Positions 7,551 through 13,533 of a DNA stretch of 13,533 nucleotides are shown here, piece by piece (the first letter of the stretch is position 1; each line of letters opens with the position of its first letter). The position numbers were made by a program, and so were the translations under genes. The stretch is taken from assembly GCA_021845945.1 (NCBI GenBank), contig JAJZRD010000088.1, positions 1 through 13,533 on the forward strand. Reading direction: 5' to 3'. Source of the stretch: Chloroflexota bacterium. GTDB taxonomy: Bacteria; Chloroflexota; UBA6077. The notes beneath the pieces were generated by a model. It made no database searches and was not told where the DNA came from. It saw only the letters and a list, made by a program, of their open reading frames with translations.

Positions 7551-7578
7551 GTAGGGGCGCACAACCGTGCGCCCCTAC
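7551..7578. repeat. Palindromic intergenic repeat, 12-bp perfect arms
   Basis: GTAGGGGCGCAC (7551-7562) and GTGCGCCCCTAC (7567-7578) are perfect complements around an AACC loop. It fills the gap between two convergent genes, 12 bp after one stop and 8 bp after the other, so it can act as a bidirectional terminator. Elements of the form GTAGGGGCG...CGCCCCTAC are, as I recall, dispersed in many copies in Chloroflexota and cyanobacterial genomes, so this is probably one copy of a REP/MITE-like family. Confidence 0.8.
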
Positions 7579-7586
7579 GAATCGAG

Positions 7587-8222
7587 TCACGACTGAGGCA
7601 GGATCTCCACCTGGGCGTTCCTGACCCCGGATGCAAACTTCTTGGCGTCGTCGTTGGTTCCAACTATGGCGTTGTAGTGCATCGGCACGAAGAGCCTCGC
7701 CTTGATGACGTTGGCTGCCTCGATGGCCTCCTCCGGGGTCATCACGTAGGTTCCGCTGACCGGGATCATGGCAACGTCGACTTCGATGCCATTCATCTCC
7801 GGGATGAGGTCGGTGTCTCCCGCCAGGTAGAAGCGTTCGCCATTGGCCGCGAAGATGTAGCCCACGAAGTCGGCCGACTTGGGATGGAAGGGCTGGCCCG
7901 GGCTCCGGAACTTGTTGGTGTTGTAGGCCCAGGTTACCTCGATCGGTATCCCCTTGACCTCCAGCCTGCTGCCGGGCGTCACCACCTCGACCTTTCCCTT
8001 CAGCTTCTGGGCCGAGGAGTGGGGAGCGACGATCACGGTGTCCGGCTTCTGGATCTTGGCCACGTCATCCGGCGAGCAGTGATCGTAGTGATCGTGGGTG
8101 ATCAGGATGACGTCGGCCTTGTCGGCACCCTCTTGCAGGCGAAAGGGATCCGTGTAGATCACCGTCGGACCGTCGGAGATCTTGAAGACGTCGTGCCCGA
8201 GCCACTCGATGTTCCTTGGCAC
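7587..8222 (-). CDS. UPF0173-type metal-dependent hydrolase, metallo-beta-lactamase fold
   Basis: This 211-residue cytoplasmic protein has the HxHxDH zinc motif at 43-48 (THDHYDH) after DVILI. Further metal-binding segments are AGDTD and PMHYNA. The start region (NIEWLGHDVFKI) and overall order match the UPF0173/L-ascorbate lactonase-like branch of the metallo-beta-lactamase fold, usually about 210-230 residues. The physiological substrate is not known. The start is the GTG at 8222, because AGGAGGTGAT (8235-8226) lies just ahead at ideal spacing. An upstream in-frame GTG at 8252 would put that sequence inside the gene. It has its own extended -10 promoter and converges on the small gene with the palindromic repeat between them. 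Confidence 0.9.
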   Translation of the reverse strand: MPRNIEWLGHDVFKISDGPTVIYTDPFRLQEGADKADVILITHDHYDHCSPDDVAKIQKPDTVIVAPHSSAQKLKGKVEVVTPGSRLEVKGIPIEVTWAYNTNKFRSPGQPFHPKSADFVGYIFAANGERFYLAGDTDLIPEMNGIEVDVAMIPVSGTYVMTPEEAIEAANVIKARLFVPMHYNAIVGTNDDAKKFASGVRNAQVEILPQS

Positions 8223-8265
8223 CTTATCACCTCCTGCCAGTGCGACTAACACTAAGCTCCAGGCA

Positions 8266-8274
8266 ATTATAGCA
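8266..8274 (-). promoter_or_regulatory. Extended -10 promoter of the MBL-fold hydrolase gene
   Basis: On the minus strand this reads TGCTATAAT: a perfect TATAAT with the TGN extension. The predicted start is near 8259, about 37 nt before the GTG at 8222. The -35 region is weak. Confidence 0.65.
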
Positions 8275-8335
8275 TAAGGTAGTTGTAGCTAGTCTCCGGC
8301 GATCCAGCCTGCGTTGCGGCCCATGCCCGCTGCCC

Positions 8336-8364
8336 TTTTCACGGGGCTCCAACTGAATTATGAT
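8336..8364 (+). promoter_or_regulatory. Promoter of the amidase gene
   Basis: TTTTCA (8336-8341), a 17-bp spacer and TATGAT (8359-8364) give a plausible sigma-70 promoter. The predicted start is near 8371, directly ahead of GGAGGTG (8372-8378), so the leader would be only about 10 nt and consist of little more than the ribosome binding site. Confidence 0.45.
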
Positions 8365-8380
8365 GTTGTCTGGAGGTGCC

Positions 8381-9112
8381 ATGATCAAGGCTACCATGCT
8401 GATTGGAGCCCTGGCCCTGCTGCTCTCTGCGCTCCCGGTCTATGCCGGCGAGGAGGAGCCCATGGGGGCCGTGGAGCCCTTTGCCGCCGACGTGGGACTG
8501 GACCCCGGCCACGGCAAGATCGACGTCGGCGCCGCGGGCGGTGGCCTGAAGGAGTACGAGTTGACCCTGGCCGTGGCGACGAGAGTGAAGCAGCTACTGG
8601 AAGAAGAGGGGCTCACGGTGGCGGTCAGCCGGCAGGACGACCTGCCGCTGACCGGTTTGCGGGATCCGGACCCAACGGAAAGGATCCGGCTGGAGCAGGA
8701 GGCCCGGGTAGCGGCAGTGGGCAGGAGCCGGGTCTACGTGTCCATCCATTTCAACGGCCTGGGTAACCCTCGAGTGCGAGGAGCCGAGTGCTACTACAAC
8801 GTCGACAACCATGGTGAGGAGAGCCGGTTGCTGGCAACGGCCATCCAGGATCGGCTGCTGGGTGAGGTGGCCGCGGCGGGCTACGATCTGCCGGACCGGG
8901 GGGTGAAAGAAGACCTGTTGGCCGGCAAGCCCTACGGCCACTTCTTCAGCCTGAGAGGCCCGGCGCCCAGCGTCCTGGTGGAGAGCATGTTCCTCACGAA
9001 TCCCCACGAAGCCTTCCTGCTGTCCAACGAGGACGTTCGGGAGGCGGTGGCCAGGGGCATCGCTGGTGGGATCGCCAACCACTTGCGACCCCACGCCGGC
9101 CCCTTGCCGTAG
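8381..9112 (+). CDS. Secreted N-acetylmuramoyl-L-alanine amidase (Amidase_3)
   Basis: This 243-residue protein has a Sec signal peptide (MIKATMLIGALALLLSALPVYA, cleavage after Ala22) and then an Amidase_3 catalytic domain. The family's zinc ligands are visible: His44 in DPGHG, Glu58 in LKEYELTLAVA and His123 in SIHFNG. The catalytic Glu201 is in VLVESMFLTNP. The enzyme cleaves the bond between N-acetylmuramic acid and L-alanine in peptidoglycan and acts outside the membrane in wall remodelling or cell separation. There is no SPOR, SH3 or LysM binding domain, so it is a minimal single-domain form, similar in plan to CwlD. ATG 8381 is chosen over one 21 bp upstream because GGAGGTG precedes it and the signal peptide starts there. 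It is divergent from the hydrolase gene. Confidence 0.93.
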   Translation: MIKATMLIGALALLLSALPVYAGEEEPMGAVEPFAADVGLDPGHGKIDVGAAGGGLKEYELTLAVATRVKQLLEEEGLTVAVSRQDDLPLTGLRDPDPTERIRLEQEARVAAVGRSRVYVSIHFNGLGNPRVRGAECYYNVDNHGEESRLLATAIQDRLLGEVAAAGYDLPDRGVKEDLLAGKPYGHFFSLRGPAPSVLVESMFLTNPHEAFLLSNEDVREAVARGIAGGIANHLRPHAGPLP

Positions 9113-9196
9113 GGTTCAGGGGCGGGCCGTGAGAAGTGGATGCACCGCGGCCATCTATCACCGTATATCTCATCACGTTCATGGCCGGAAGCCTCT

Positions 9197-10375
9197 CTAG
9201 GCGGCGCTCTCCATTCGCGTGATCCAGCGTTCCGGATGCAGCACCTCGTCCATGGTGGGCAGGTTCTCGGGACCCTCGTAGGCCCGGTTGACGAACTCGA
9301 TCCCCCTGGCCTCGACCACGTGGTCGACGAAGAGCTCTCCCAGCCGGTACTGGTCCATCTTCATGGACAGCCCGGTGAGCTTGAGGAAGAGCTCCTCCGT
9401 TTGACTTCTCTCCTTCGACCTGGATTCCACACGCTGCCTTATCCTGTCGAAGTGAGGCATGATGTCCTTGCCCACTTCGTTCATCACGTGGTTGCTGTAG
9501 CCCTCCAGCAGGCACATGAGGGCTTGAAGCTGTCCCATGTATCGTTGCTGCCGCGGGCTCATCACCGACTCCAGGATGCTTCTCCCAGACCTCAGGTTGT
9601 CGATCATTCGGGCCACCACGGCGGGTGCGGCCCCCATGCCGCCGGAGGACGCACGGACCTCCTGCAGTACGCAGTCCAGGTAGGCTCGAAGGATGTGGTT
9701 CATGTAGTCCCGCAGCCAGGGGAAGACCTCGAACTCGTGGGCGTGGGTCGACTCGTGGAGGACGATCCAGGACCGGAACTCCTCGGTGGGCAGGCGCAAC
9801 TGGGACTCGATGCCCTCGATGTTCTGCTGAACGAAGTACAGCTTTCCACCGGAGCCCGACAGCGGCTCTCGGCCCAGGAGGCTCATGTCGTATTGCCCCA
9901 GGACTCGCCGCGACAGGTACCCCAGAAGCAGCCCGATCTGGCTGCTCACGGCGAGCTGGCTCAGTTGCGCGATGCCGGGGACGACCACCGTAGTCTGCCG
10001 CCCTATCTCTCGATACATCTCCTCCACCGGCTCGAAGAGGTAGCGGAAGCCGGCGACGTTGGCCTCGATCCACTCTCTGCGTCCCATGACCGACACGGAG
10101 GCCCCGGTGGAGGGCAGGCTGGTCCTGGTGTAGTCGGAGATAGGCCCCTCCAGCTGCCTAACCATCTCTTCGTAGGTAGCTCGCAGCTTTCGGGAACTCC
10201 ACGGTGACTCCAGGGGGGCCTTGCCGCAGGTGCGGATGGCAATCTCCTGCACCCGATTCCAGTCCAGCAGCTCGTATTCGCTGTCCAGCCACCGACGGCC
10301 GGCGACTACCCAAAGGGCACCTGCGGCGGCACCCAGCAACATGCCCGCGCGGAAGGCGAGTTTACCGTTGGCCAT
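9197..10375 (-). CDS. Zincin-like metallopeptidase, F420-associated (DUF2342-like) family
   Basis: This 392-residue protein has an N-terminal hydrophobic anchor (about 8-26) followed by DW..VQEIA. It carries an HExxH zinc motif at 207-211 (LHESTHAHEFE) followed by FPWLRDYMNH. This block closely resembles the HEVTHAVQF..VPWLR segment I recall for the F420-associated zincin family (DUF2342) of Actinobacteria and Chloroflexota. A later acidic helix segment (LLEGYSNHVMNEVG) probably supplies the third metal ligand. Biochemical activity is not established for the family; the link to F420 is by co-occurrence. The ATG is preceded by AGAAAGGTG. It lies 17 bp downstream of the lipid-kinase relic on the same strand and may once have been co-transcribed with it. 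It converges on the amidase gene across an 84-bp gap without a clear terminator. Confidence 0.85.
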   Translation of the reverse strand: MANGKLAFRAGMLLGAAAGALWVVAGRRWLDSEYELLDWNRVQEIAIRTCGKAPLESPWSSRKLRATYEEMVRQLEGPISDYTRTSLPSTGASVSVMGRREWIEANVAGFRYLFEPVEEMYREIGRQTTVVVPGIAQLSQLAVSSQIGLLLGYLSRRVLGQYDMSLLGREPLSGSGGKLYFVQQNIEGIESQLRLPTEEFRSWIVLHESTHAHEFEVFPWLRDYMNHILRAYLDCVLQEVRASSGGMGAAPAVVARMIDNLRSGRSILESVMSPRQQRYMGQLQALMCLLEGYSNHVMNEVGKDIMPHFDRIRQRVESRSKERSQTEELFLKLTGLSMKMDQYRLGELFVDHVVEARGIEFVNRAYEGPENLPTMDEVLHPERWITRMESAA

Positions 10376-10392
10376 GGGGCACCTTTCTAGAT

Positions 10393-11000
10393 TCAGTAGA
10401 GATAGGTGAGGGCCTTGGGGAGGATCTGGAACTGTGCCGGCACCTCGCCCAATAGGTCCCCGTCTGCCTGGATCATCAGCCGTTCGTCCGATTCCACGCG
10501 AACGGTCCTGGCTCTCTCGGACTTCACCTTGGGATTCCGCAGATGAGTCCCTCTGTAGACGCCCGGAAGGTTGTAGAGCAGCTCCAGGGTACCGATGTCT
10601 CCGATAGTCACGACGTCGAAATAGCCGTCGTCCAACAGGGCATTGGGGGCGACGCGCATGCCTCCGCCGAAGTACTGACCGATGCCGAGCACCAGCGCCA
10701 ACGTGCGGCCGGAGAAGGTGGACCCATCCATGGTAACGGTGGAATCCTCTCTGCCCTTATAGGATACCATGCCCAGGTCGGATACCACTGTTCTAGTGGT
10801 TGGCCCAGCCTCCTGCACGCCTCCTCGATCCGGTGAGGTATGCCTACCGTCCTGGCCAGGTCCGATCCGGTTCCGCTGGGAATCATCCCGATTCTTGGCA
10901 TAGGCCCGGCGCTATCCCCTGATAGCACACCGTTGACCACCTCGTTGACGGTCCCGTCCCCGCCAACGCACACCAGGTTGTCGTAGCCGGAGTCCCGGCC
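10393..11000 (-). pseudogene. Decayed diacylglycerol/lipid kinase gene (DagK/YegS type)
   Basis: Reading leftward, one frame gives GYDNLVCVGGDGTVNEV and IPSGTGSDLARTVGIP, the nucleotide-binding core of DAGK-family lipid kinases, up to about 10810. The family match then continues in another frame with TRTVVSDLGMVSYKG, GQYFGGGMRVAPNALLDDGYFDVV and VYRGTHL, ending at the stop at 10393-10395. There are three lesions. The first 60 or so residues expected before GYD (with the NP.aG motif) are not recognisable. A net one-base loss shifts the frame near 10800. Roughly 50-60 residues are missing between DLGMV and SYKG, including the usual N.a..GF segment. The 3' frame could start at a GTG at 10818 but would lack the ATP site. 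An assembly error could explain the frameshift but hardly all three. Confidence 0.8.
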
Positions 11001-11020
11001 CCGCGTCCTTATTCGCTTGG

Positions 11021-11050
11021 TTGACAGATCACGTCGGCATCTAGGACAAT
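11021..11050 (+). promoter_or_regulatory. Promoter of the VanW-family gene
   Basis: A perfect TTGACA (11021-11026), an 18-bp spacer and GACAAT (11045-11050, 4 of 6) suggest a start near 11057 and a leader of about 65 nt. It lies where the 5' end of the lipid-kinase gene would be expected, consistent with that gene being non-functional. Confidence 0.5.
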
Positions 11051-11121
11051 CAGACCCCCAGTCCTCAGCGCAGGGCGGCTCAGTCCTGCAGCGGGCATTG
11101 AGGTGAGAGGAAGATCTCCCA

Positions 11122-13086
11122 ATGGGTAGAGTTACCGAGGCGGGGAGGGCAGACCCCGGCCAAAGGAGGCTCGCGAGGCAAAGCAGCAGGGAACGTTCTG
11201 CTTCGCGGGGCGTAGGCCTGGTGGTGACTGCCGCTGCCGTGCTTCTGTTCATGGCCGTCGTGGGCGGCTATCAGCTGGTTTACTTCAACTCCGTTTTTCC
11301 CGGCGTGCGGGTTGGAGACGTGAATCTGGGAGGCATGCAGAAGGACAGGGCGCTGGCGGAGTTGCGGCCGCTGTACGAGGAGCGAGCAAGCCGCCCCTTG
11401 CTGCTGCGTGGTCCTGACGCCCAGCGGCAGGTCAGCGTCGCCGACCTGGGCGCGACCTTCGATGCCGCTTCGGCCGTCGACGCCGCCTACAGGGTGGGAC
11501 GCACAGGTAGCTGGGGGGAACGGCTGACCGCCCAGGTAGCCGCGCTGGCCCGAGGATACTCGGTGGAGACGCCCGGCATCGGGACCGATCGCACCAAGCT
11601 GCAGGGATACATCACTCGGCTGGCGCAGGAGATCGATCGTCCGGTCAAGGACGCCCAGTTGGTGATTGGAGACGATCTCAGCGTCCAGATCTCGCCTGCC
11701 GTGGTCGGGAGAAAGCTGGACGTGGTCGGCGCGGCCGCGGCCGTGGAGAAGGCAGCGACGGGCGGAACCGCGGCCATCGACCTCCCCGTGGCCGAAACCC
11801 GACCGAAGAGGGTCGAACGGGACCTGGAGGAAGCCCAGGGAAAGGTGTCCAGGATGCTCGCCGGCCCTGTGGCAGTGGAGTTCGAGGGGCGGCGTTGGGC
11901 TCTCAGTCCCAAGGAGATAGCGGGTCTGATATCGGTGGAGCCCAAGGAGGGTGCTTCGGCACCGACCGTCTCGCTGCAGGACACCTCCTTGAGGAGCTTG
12001 GTCGATCGGATCGCCGGCGAGGTGGATCAACCCAAGAAGGATGCTCGCCTGGATTGGAACGGGGGTAAGCTCAAGGTCGTGACCCCCGGCCAGGATGGGC
12101 GCAAGATCGACCGTGCGAAAGCGCTCTCTCTGCTCACCGAGGCCATATCCAGCGATCGGCGGACGGTCTCCCTTCCTGGGGAGGTTGACCGGGCGATTGG
12201 GGGCTCCATCGATCCCTCCACCCTGGGGATCAAGGAGCGGATCGAGTTTGGCCAGACGACCATCGCCGGCGTCCCCGAGAAGGTGCACAACATCAAGCTG
12301 GCGGCCTCCAGGTTGAACGGTGTCGTGGTGAGGCCCGGCGACACCTTCTCCTTCAACAAGGAGTTGGGTCCCACCACCTTGAAGTCCGGATACCAGATCG
12401 GCTTCGGGATCTCCGTGAACAACGGGGAGATGCAGACGGTGCCCTCCGTGGCGGGCGGGATCTGCCAGGTGGCGACGACTCTTCTGCACTCGCTCTTCTG
12501 GGCTGGATACCAGATCGAGGAGCGCTACCCCCACCTCTACTGGATAGCCAGTTACGGACAGCCTCCCCGCGGCATGGTCGGCCTGGATGCCACGGTGGAC
12601 GATCCCGTTCTCGACCTGAAGTTCGTCAACAACACCGGGAACTACCTCCTGGTCCAGAGCAAGACCGAGGACAACATCCTGGAGTTCGATCTCTACGGGA
12701 CCAAACCCAACTGGAAGGTGGAGGTAGAGGGTCCCGTCATCAGCAACGTGGTGAAGGCGGATCCGAAGACGGTGCAGCAGGAGGAGCCCACCTGGGATGT
12801 GGGGCGAGAGCTGTGGGTGGAGCGGGCCACCGATGGGATGGACGTGAGCATCATCCGAAGGGTGGTCCAGGGAGACGACGTCCGCACCCTGCGCTTGAAG
12901 AGCAGGTACCAGCCTTCGCGGAATGTCCTGATGGTCGGAACCAAGAAGCCGGAGCCCACGCCCCAAGCTCCTTCCTCAACTCCTGCGGCTTCGTCTCAGC
13001 AACGGACTGCGACGCCGGCGCCAACCCCCGCGCCCGCCGGCTCGCCGGTGGCCCCTGCCCCCGCGGCCAGCCCTGTGGCTCGCTGA
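11122..13086 (+). CDS. VanW family protein with PG-binding repeats and G5-like domain
   Basis: This 654-residue protein has a basic cytoplasmic N terminus and one membrane segment (about 31-52), so most of it lies outside the cell. Two YoaR/PG_binding_4-like repeats follow (about 91-208 and 248-345), each with a GRK(L/I)D motif. The VanW domain (about 388-513) has NIKLAASRLNGVVVRPGDTFSFN, PSVAGGICQVATTL and RGMVGLDATV. A G5-like stretch (about 537-608) precedes a Pro/Ala/Ser/Thr-rich tail (from about 612) that probably lies in the wall. VanW proteins occur in vancomycin-resistance clusters and widely elsewhere; the reaction is unknown, so this is not evidence of resistance. ATG 11122 has GAGAGGA 10 nt upstream. 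The stop is 7 bp before a large inverted repeat that could end the transcript. Confidence 0.92.
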   Translation: MGRVTEAGRADPGQRRLARQSSRERSASRGVGLVVTAAAVLLFMAVVGGYQLVYFNSVFPGVRVGDVNLGGMQKDRALAELRPLYEERASRPLLLRGPDAQRQVSVADLGATFDAASAVDAAYRVGRTGSWGERLTAQVAALARGYSVETPGIGTDRTKLQGYITRLAQEIDRPVKDAQLVIGDDLSVQISPAVVGRKLDVVGAAAAVEKAATGGTAAIDLPVAETRPKRVERDLEEAQGKVSRMLAGPVAVEFEGRRWALSPKEIAGLISVEPKEGASAPTVSLQDTSLRSLVDRIAGEVDQPKKDARLDWNGGKLKVVTPGQDGRKIDRAKALSLLTEAISSDRRTVSLPGEVDRAIGGSIDPSTLGIKERIEFGQTTIAGVPEKVHNIKLAASRLNGVVVRPGDTFSFNKELGPTTLKSGYQIGFGISVNNGEMQTVPSVAGGICQVATTLLHSLFWAGYQIEERYPHLYWIASYGQPPRGMVGLDATVDDPVLDLKFVNNTGNYLLVQSKTEDNILEFDLYGTKPNWKVEVEGPVISNVVKADPKTVQQEEPTWDVGRELWVERATDGMDVSIIRRVVQGDDVRTLRLKSRYQPSRNVLMVGTKKPEPTPQAPSSTPAASSQQRTATPAPTPAPAGSPVAPAPAASPVAR

Positions 13087-13093
13087 GGGCGAG

Positions 13094-13169
13094 CTGCGGG
13101 AGGGCGAGCCTCCCGGCGAGCCGTCTTCCGTCGCCCGGGCGGCTCGGCAGGAGCCTCGCCCTCCCGCAG
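13094..13169. repeat. Large imperfect inverted repeat (30-bp arms), MITE/REP-like
   Basis: The arms 13094-13123 and 13140-13169 match at 27 of 30 positions around a 16-nt spacer; they begin CTGCGGGAGGGCGAG and end CTCGCCCTCCCGCAG. Read through on the minus strand it gives the peptide REGEAPAEP, a signature I know from spurious proteins called over dispersed repeats in several bacterial phyla. It begins 8 bp after the VanW gene stop and can fold into a strong terminator-like hairpin. Confidence 0.75.
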
Positions 13170-13291
13170 GCAGACCCTGCGCCTCGGATTCCAGTATCGG
13201 CCTCGCCCACAGCCCCGCCGGGGCGCGTTGTGATAATGGACAACGGGGTCCATGCCAACGCGGTGCCGGGTGCAGTCACCCCCGGGGCCGA

Positions 13292-13320
13292 TTGCGAGCC
13301 CCGGCATCCGCCCCTATACT
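13292..13320 (+). promoter_or_regulatory. Sigma-70-type promoter for the right-edge gene
   Basis: TTGCGA (13292-13297), an exact 17-bp spacer and TATACT (13315-13320, 5 of 6) predict a start near 13327. The leader of about 100 nt before ATG 13430 contains the whole inverted repeat at 13354-13415. The gene-free stretch from 13087 holds this promoter, two inverted repeats and a minor hairpin (ATGGAC/GTCCAT). Confidence 0.5.
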
Positions 13321-13353
13321 GATGCTGCGACACAACGGCGAAGGTCCGTCCTG

Positions 13354-13415
13354 AGTGCTGGGTCCTGGGTCCTGCCGAGGAGCAGCTCAGCCCTTAGGAC
13401 TCAGGACTCAGCACT
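13354..13415. repeat. Inverted repeat of AGTCCTGAGTCCT type in a 5' leader
   Basis: The left arm (13354-13373) and right arm (13396-13415) match at 18 of 20 positions. Both mismatches become G-U pairs in RNA, so the transcript would pair fully over 20 bp with a 22-nt loop. Each arm has an internal repeat (GGTCCTG, or GGACTCA, twice). Similar AGTCCTGAGTCCT elements are, as I recall, dispersed in several phyla. It ends 14 bp before the start codon at 13430. Confidence 0.75.
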
Positions 13416-13429
13416 TCGAGGGTGGTGGG

Positions 13430-13533
13430 ATGTATCAGTTCAGCGACGAACTTCTCAAGTCGGGCCGGACGGGCGGCCGGCGTCGAGCTGCCCTGGACGT
13501 CCTGGTGGCGGCATTGGAGGCAGCGGACCCCGG
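13430..13533 (+). CDS. N-terminal fragment, possibly glycerate 2-kinase
   Basis: ATG 13430 is preceded by GAGG 8 nt upstream and a good promoter further up. The frame stays open to the window edge (34 codons and two bases). The fragment is hydrophilic and basic at first (LLKSGRTGGRRRA), followed by a helix ending in LDVLVAALEAADP. The pattern of Ala/Leu helix plus A-x-DP resembles the start of D-glycerate 2-kinases (DUF4147/MOFRL type), which often begin near LxxxLxAALxAVDP. The fragment is too short to be sure, and other helical N termini could look alike. Confidence 0.5.
   Translation, partial: MYQFSDELLKSGRTGGRRRAALDVLVAALEAADP

Noticed and set aside
7188..7562. Possible 125-residue N-terminal extension of Lon
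   Set aside because: It would run through the small gene, both promoter regions and the palindromic repeat. Lon homology and a ribosome binding site support the start at 7187.
9148..9187. Possible terminator hairpin CGGCCAT/ATGGCCG between the amidase and zincin genes
   Set aside because: Only 7 bp of stem with a 26-nt loop and no T-run, so not distinguishable from chance.
11080..12966. Long antisense open frame of about 628 codons opposite the VanW gene
   Set aside because: High-GC shadow frame with low-complexity His/Gly/Leu composition and no family likeness. The sense frame carries clear VanW motifs.
11122..13086. Vancomycin resistance function for the VanW protein
   Set aside because: No vanA/B ligase, vanH, vanX or two-component genes are nearby. 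VanW domains are widespread in susceptible bacteria.
13222..13257. Minor stem ATGGAC/GTCCAT and nearby GC-rich palindromes before the right-edge gene
   Set aside because: The 6-bp stem is short and the rest is low-complexity G/C. No riboswitch class could be recognised.
12813..13322. Open frames across the VanW 3' end and the following repeat
   Set aside because: Composition and the REGEAPAEP-type peptide show these arise from the inverted repeat and the out-of-frame VanW tail.
1..13533. CRISPR array, tRNA, rRNA, phage or insertion sequence
   Set aside because: No regularly spaced repeats, cloverleaf-like sequences, transposase motifs or phage genes were seen on either strand by eye.

Overview
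The window reads as a piece of a high-GC bacterial chromosome, most likely from the Chloroflexota or a similar lineage. This is inferred from three things: the gene families (an F420-associated zincin, a VanW-type wall protein and an Ala/Pro-linker lipoprotein SBP), the AGGAGGTGAT-type ribosome binding sites, and short palindromic intergenic repeats of kinds I recall as common in Chloroflexota. No rRNA, tRNA, CRISPR array, transposase or phage gene is visible, and the taxonomy is an inference without a database search.

Left part (1-4652). A class III-like hybrid cluster protein gene (hcp, minus strand) runs off the left edge. It is divergent from a peptide-type ABC transporter operon of one lipoprotein binding protein and two permeases, with no ATPase gene. 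The 220-bp divergent region holds a perfect CRP/FNR-type palindrome placed exactly at -41.5 from the predicted hcp start, and a strong sigma-70 promoter for the transporter. A strong hairpin separates the binding-protein gene from the permease genes.

Middle part (4653-9112). An ATP-dependent Lon protease gene (minus) converges on the transporter operon. It is divergent from a 62-codon unknown gene with an extended -10 promoter and a 21-bp-period direct repeat. A perfect 12-bp-arm palindromic repeat lies between that small gene and a convergent UPF0173-type metallo-beta-lactamase-fold hydrolase. The hydrolase is divergent from a secreted N-acetylmuramoyl-L-alanine amidase.

Right part (9113-13533). 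A membrane-anchored zincin-like protein of the F420-associated (DUF2342-like) type lies downstream of a decayed diacylglycerol/lipid kinase gene that has lost its N terminus, has a frameshift and lacks an internal segment. Divergent from the relic is a 654-residue membrane-anchored VanW/G5-type wall protein. A 343-bp gene-free stretch follows with two different large inverted repeats and a good promoter. It leads into the first 34 codons of a gene cut by the right edge, possibly glycerate 2-kinase.

The genes do not form one obvious pathway. Themes are nitrosative-stress defence (hcp), peptide uptake, protein quality control (lon) and cell-envelope work (amidase, VanW protein). I see no convincing wholly new system. 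The most testable signals are the hcp operator geometry, the ATPase-less transporter, the lipid kinase relic and the three palindromic repeat types.
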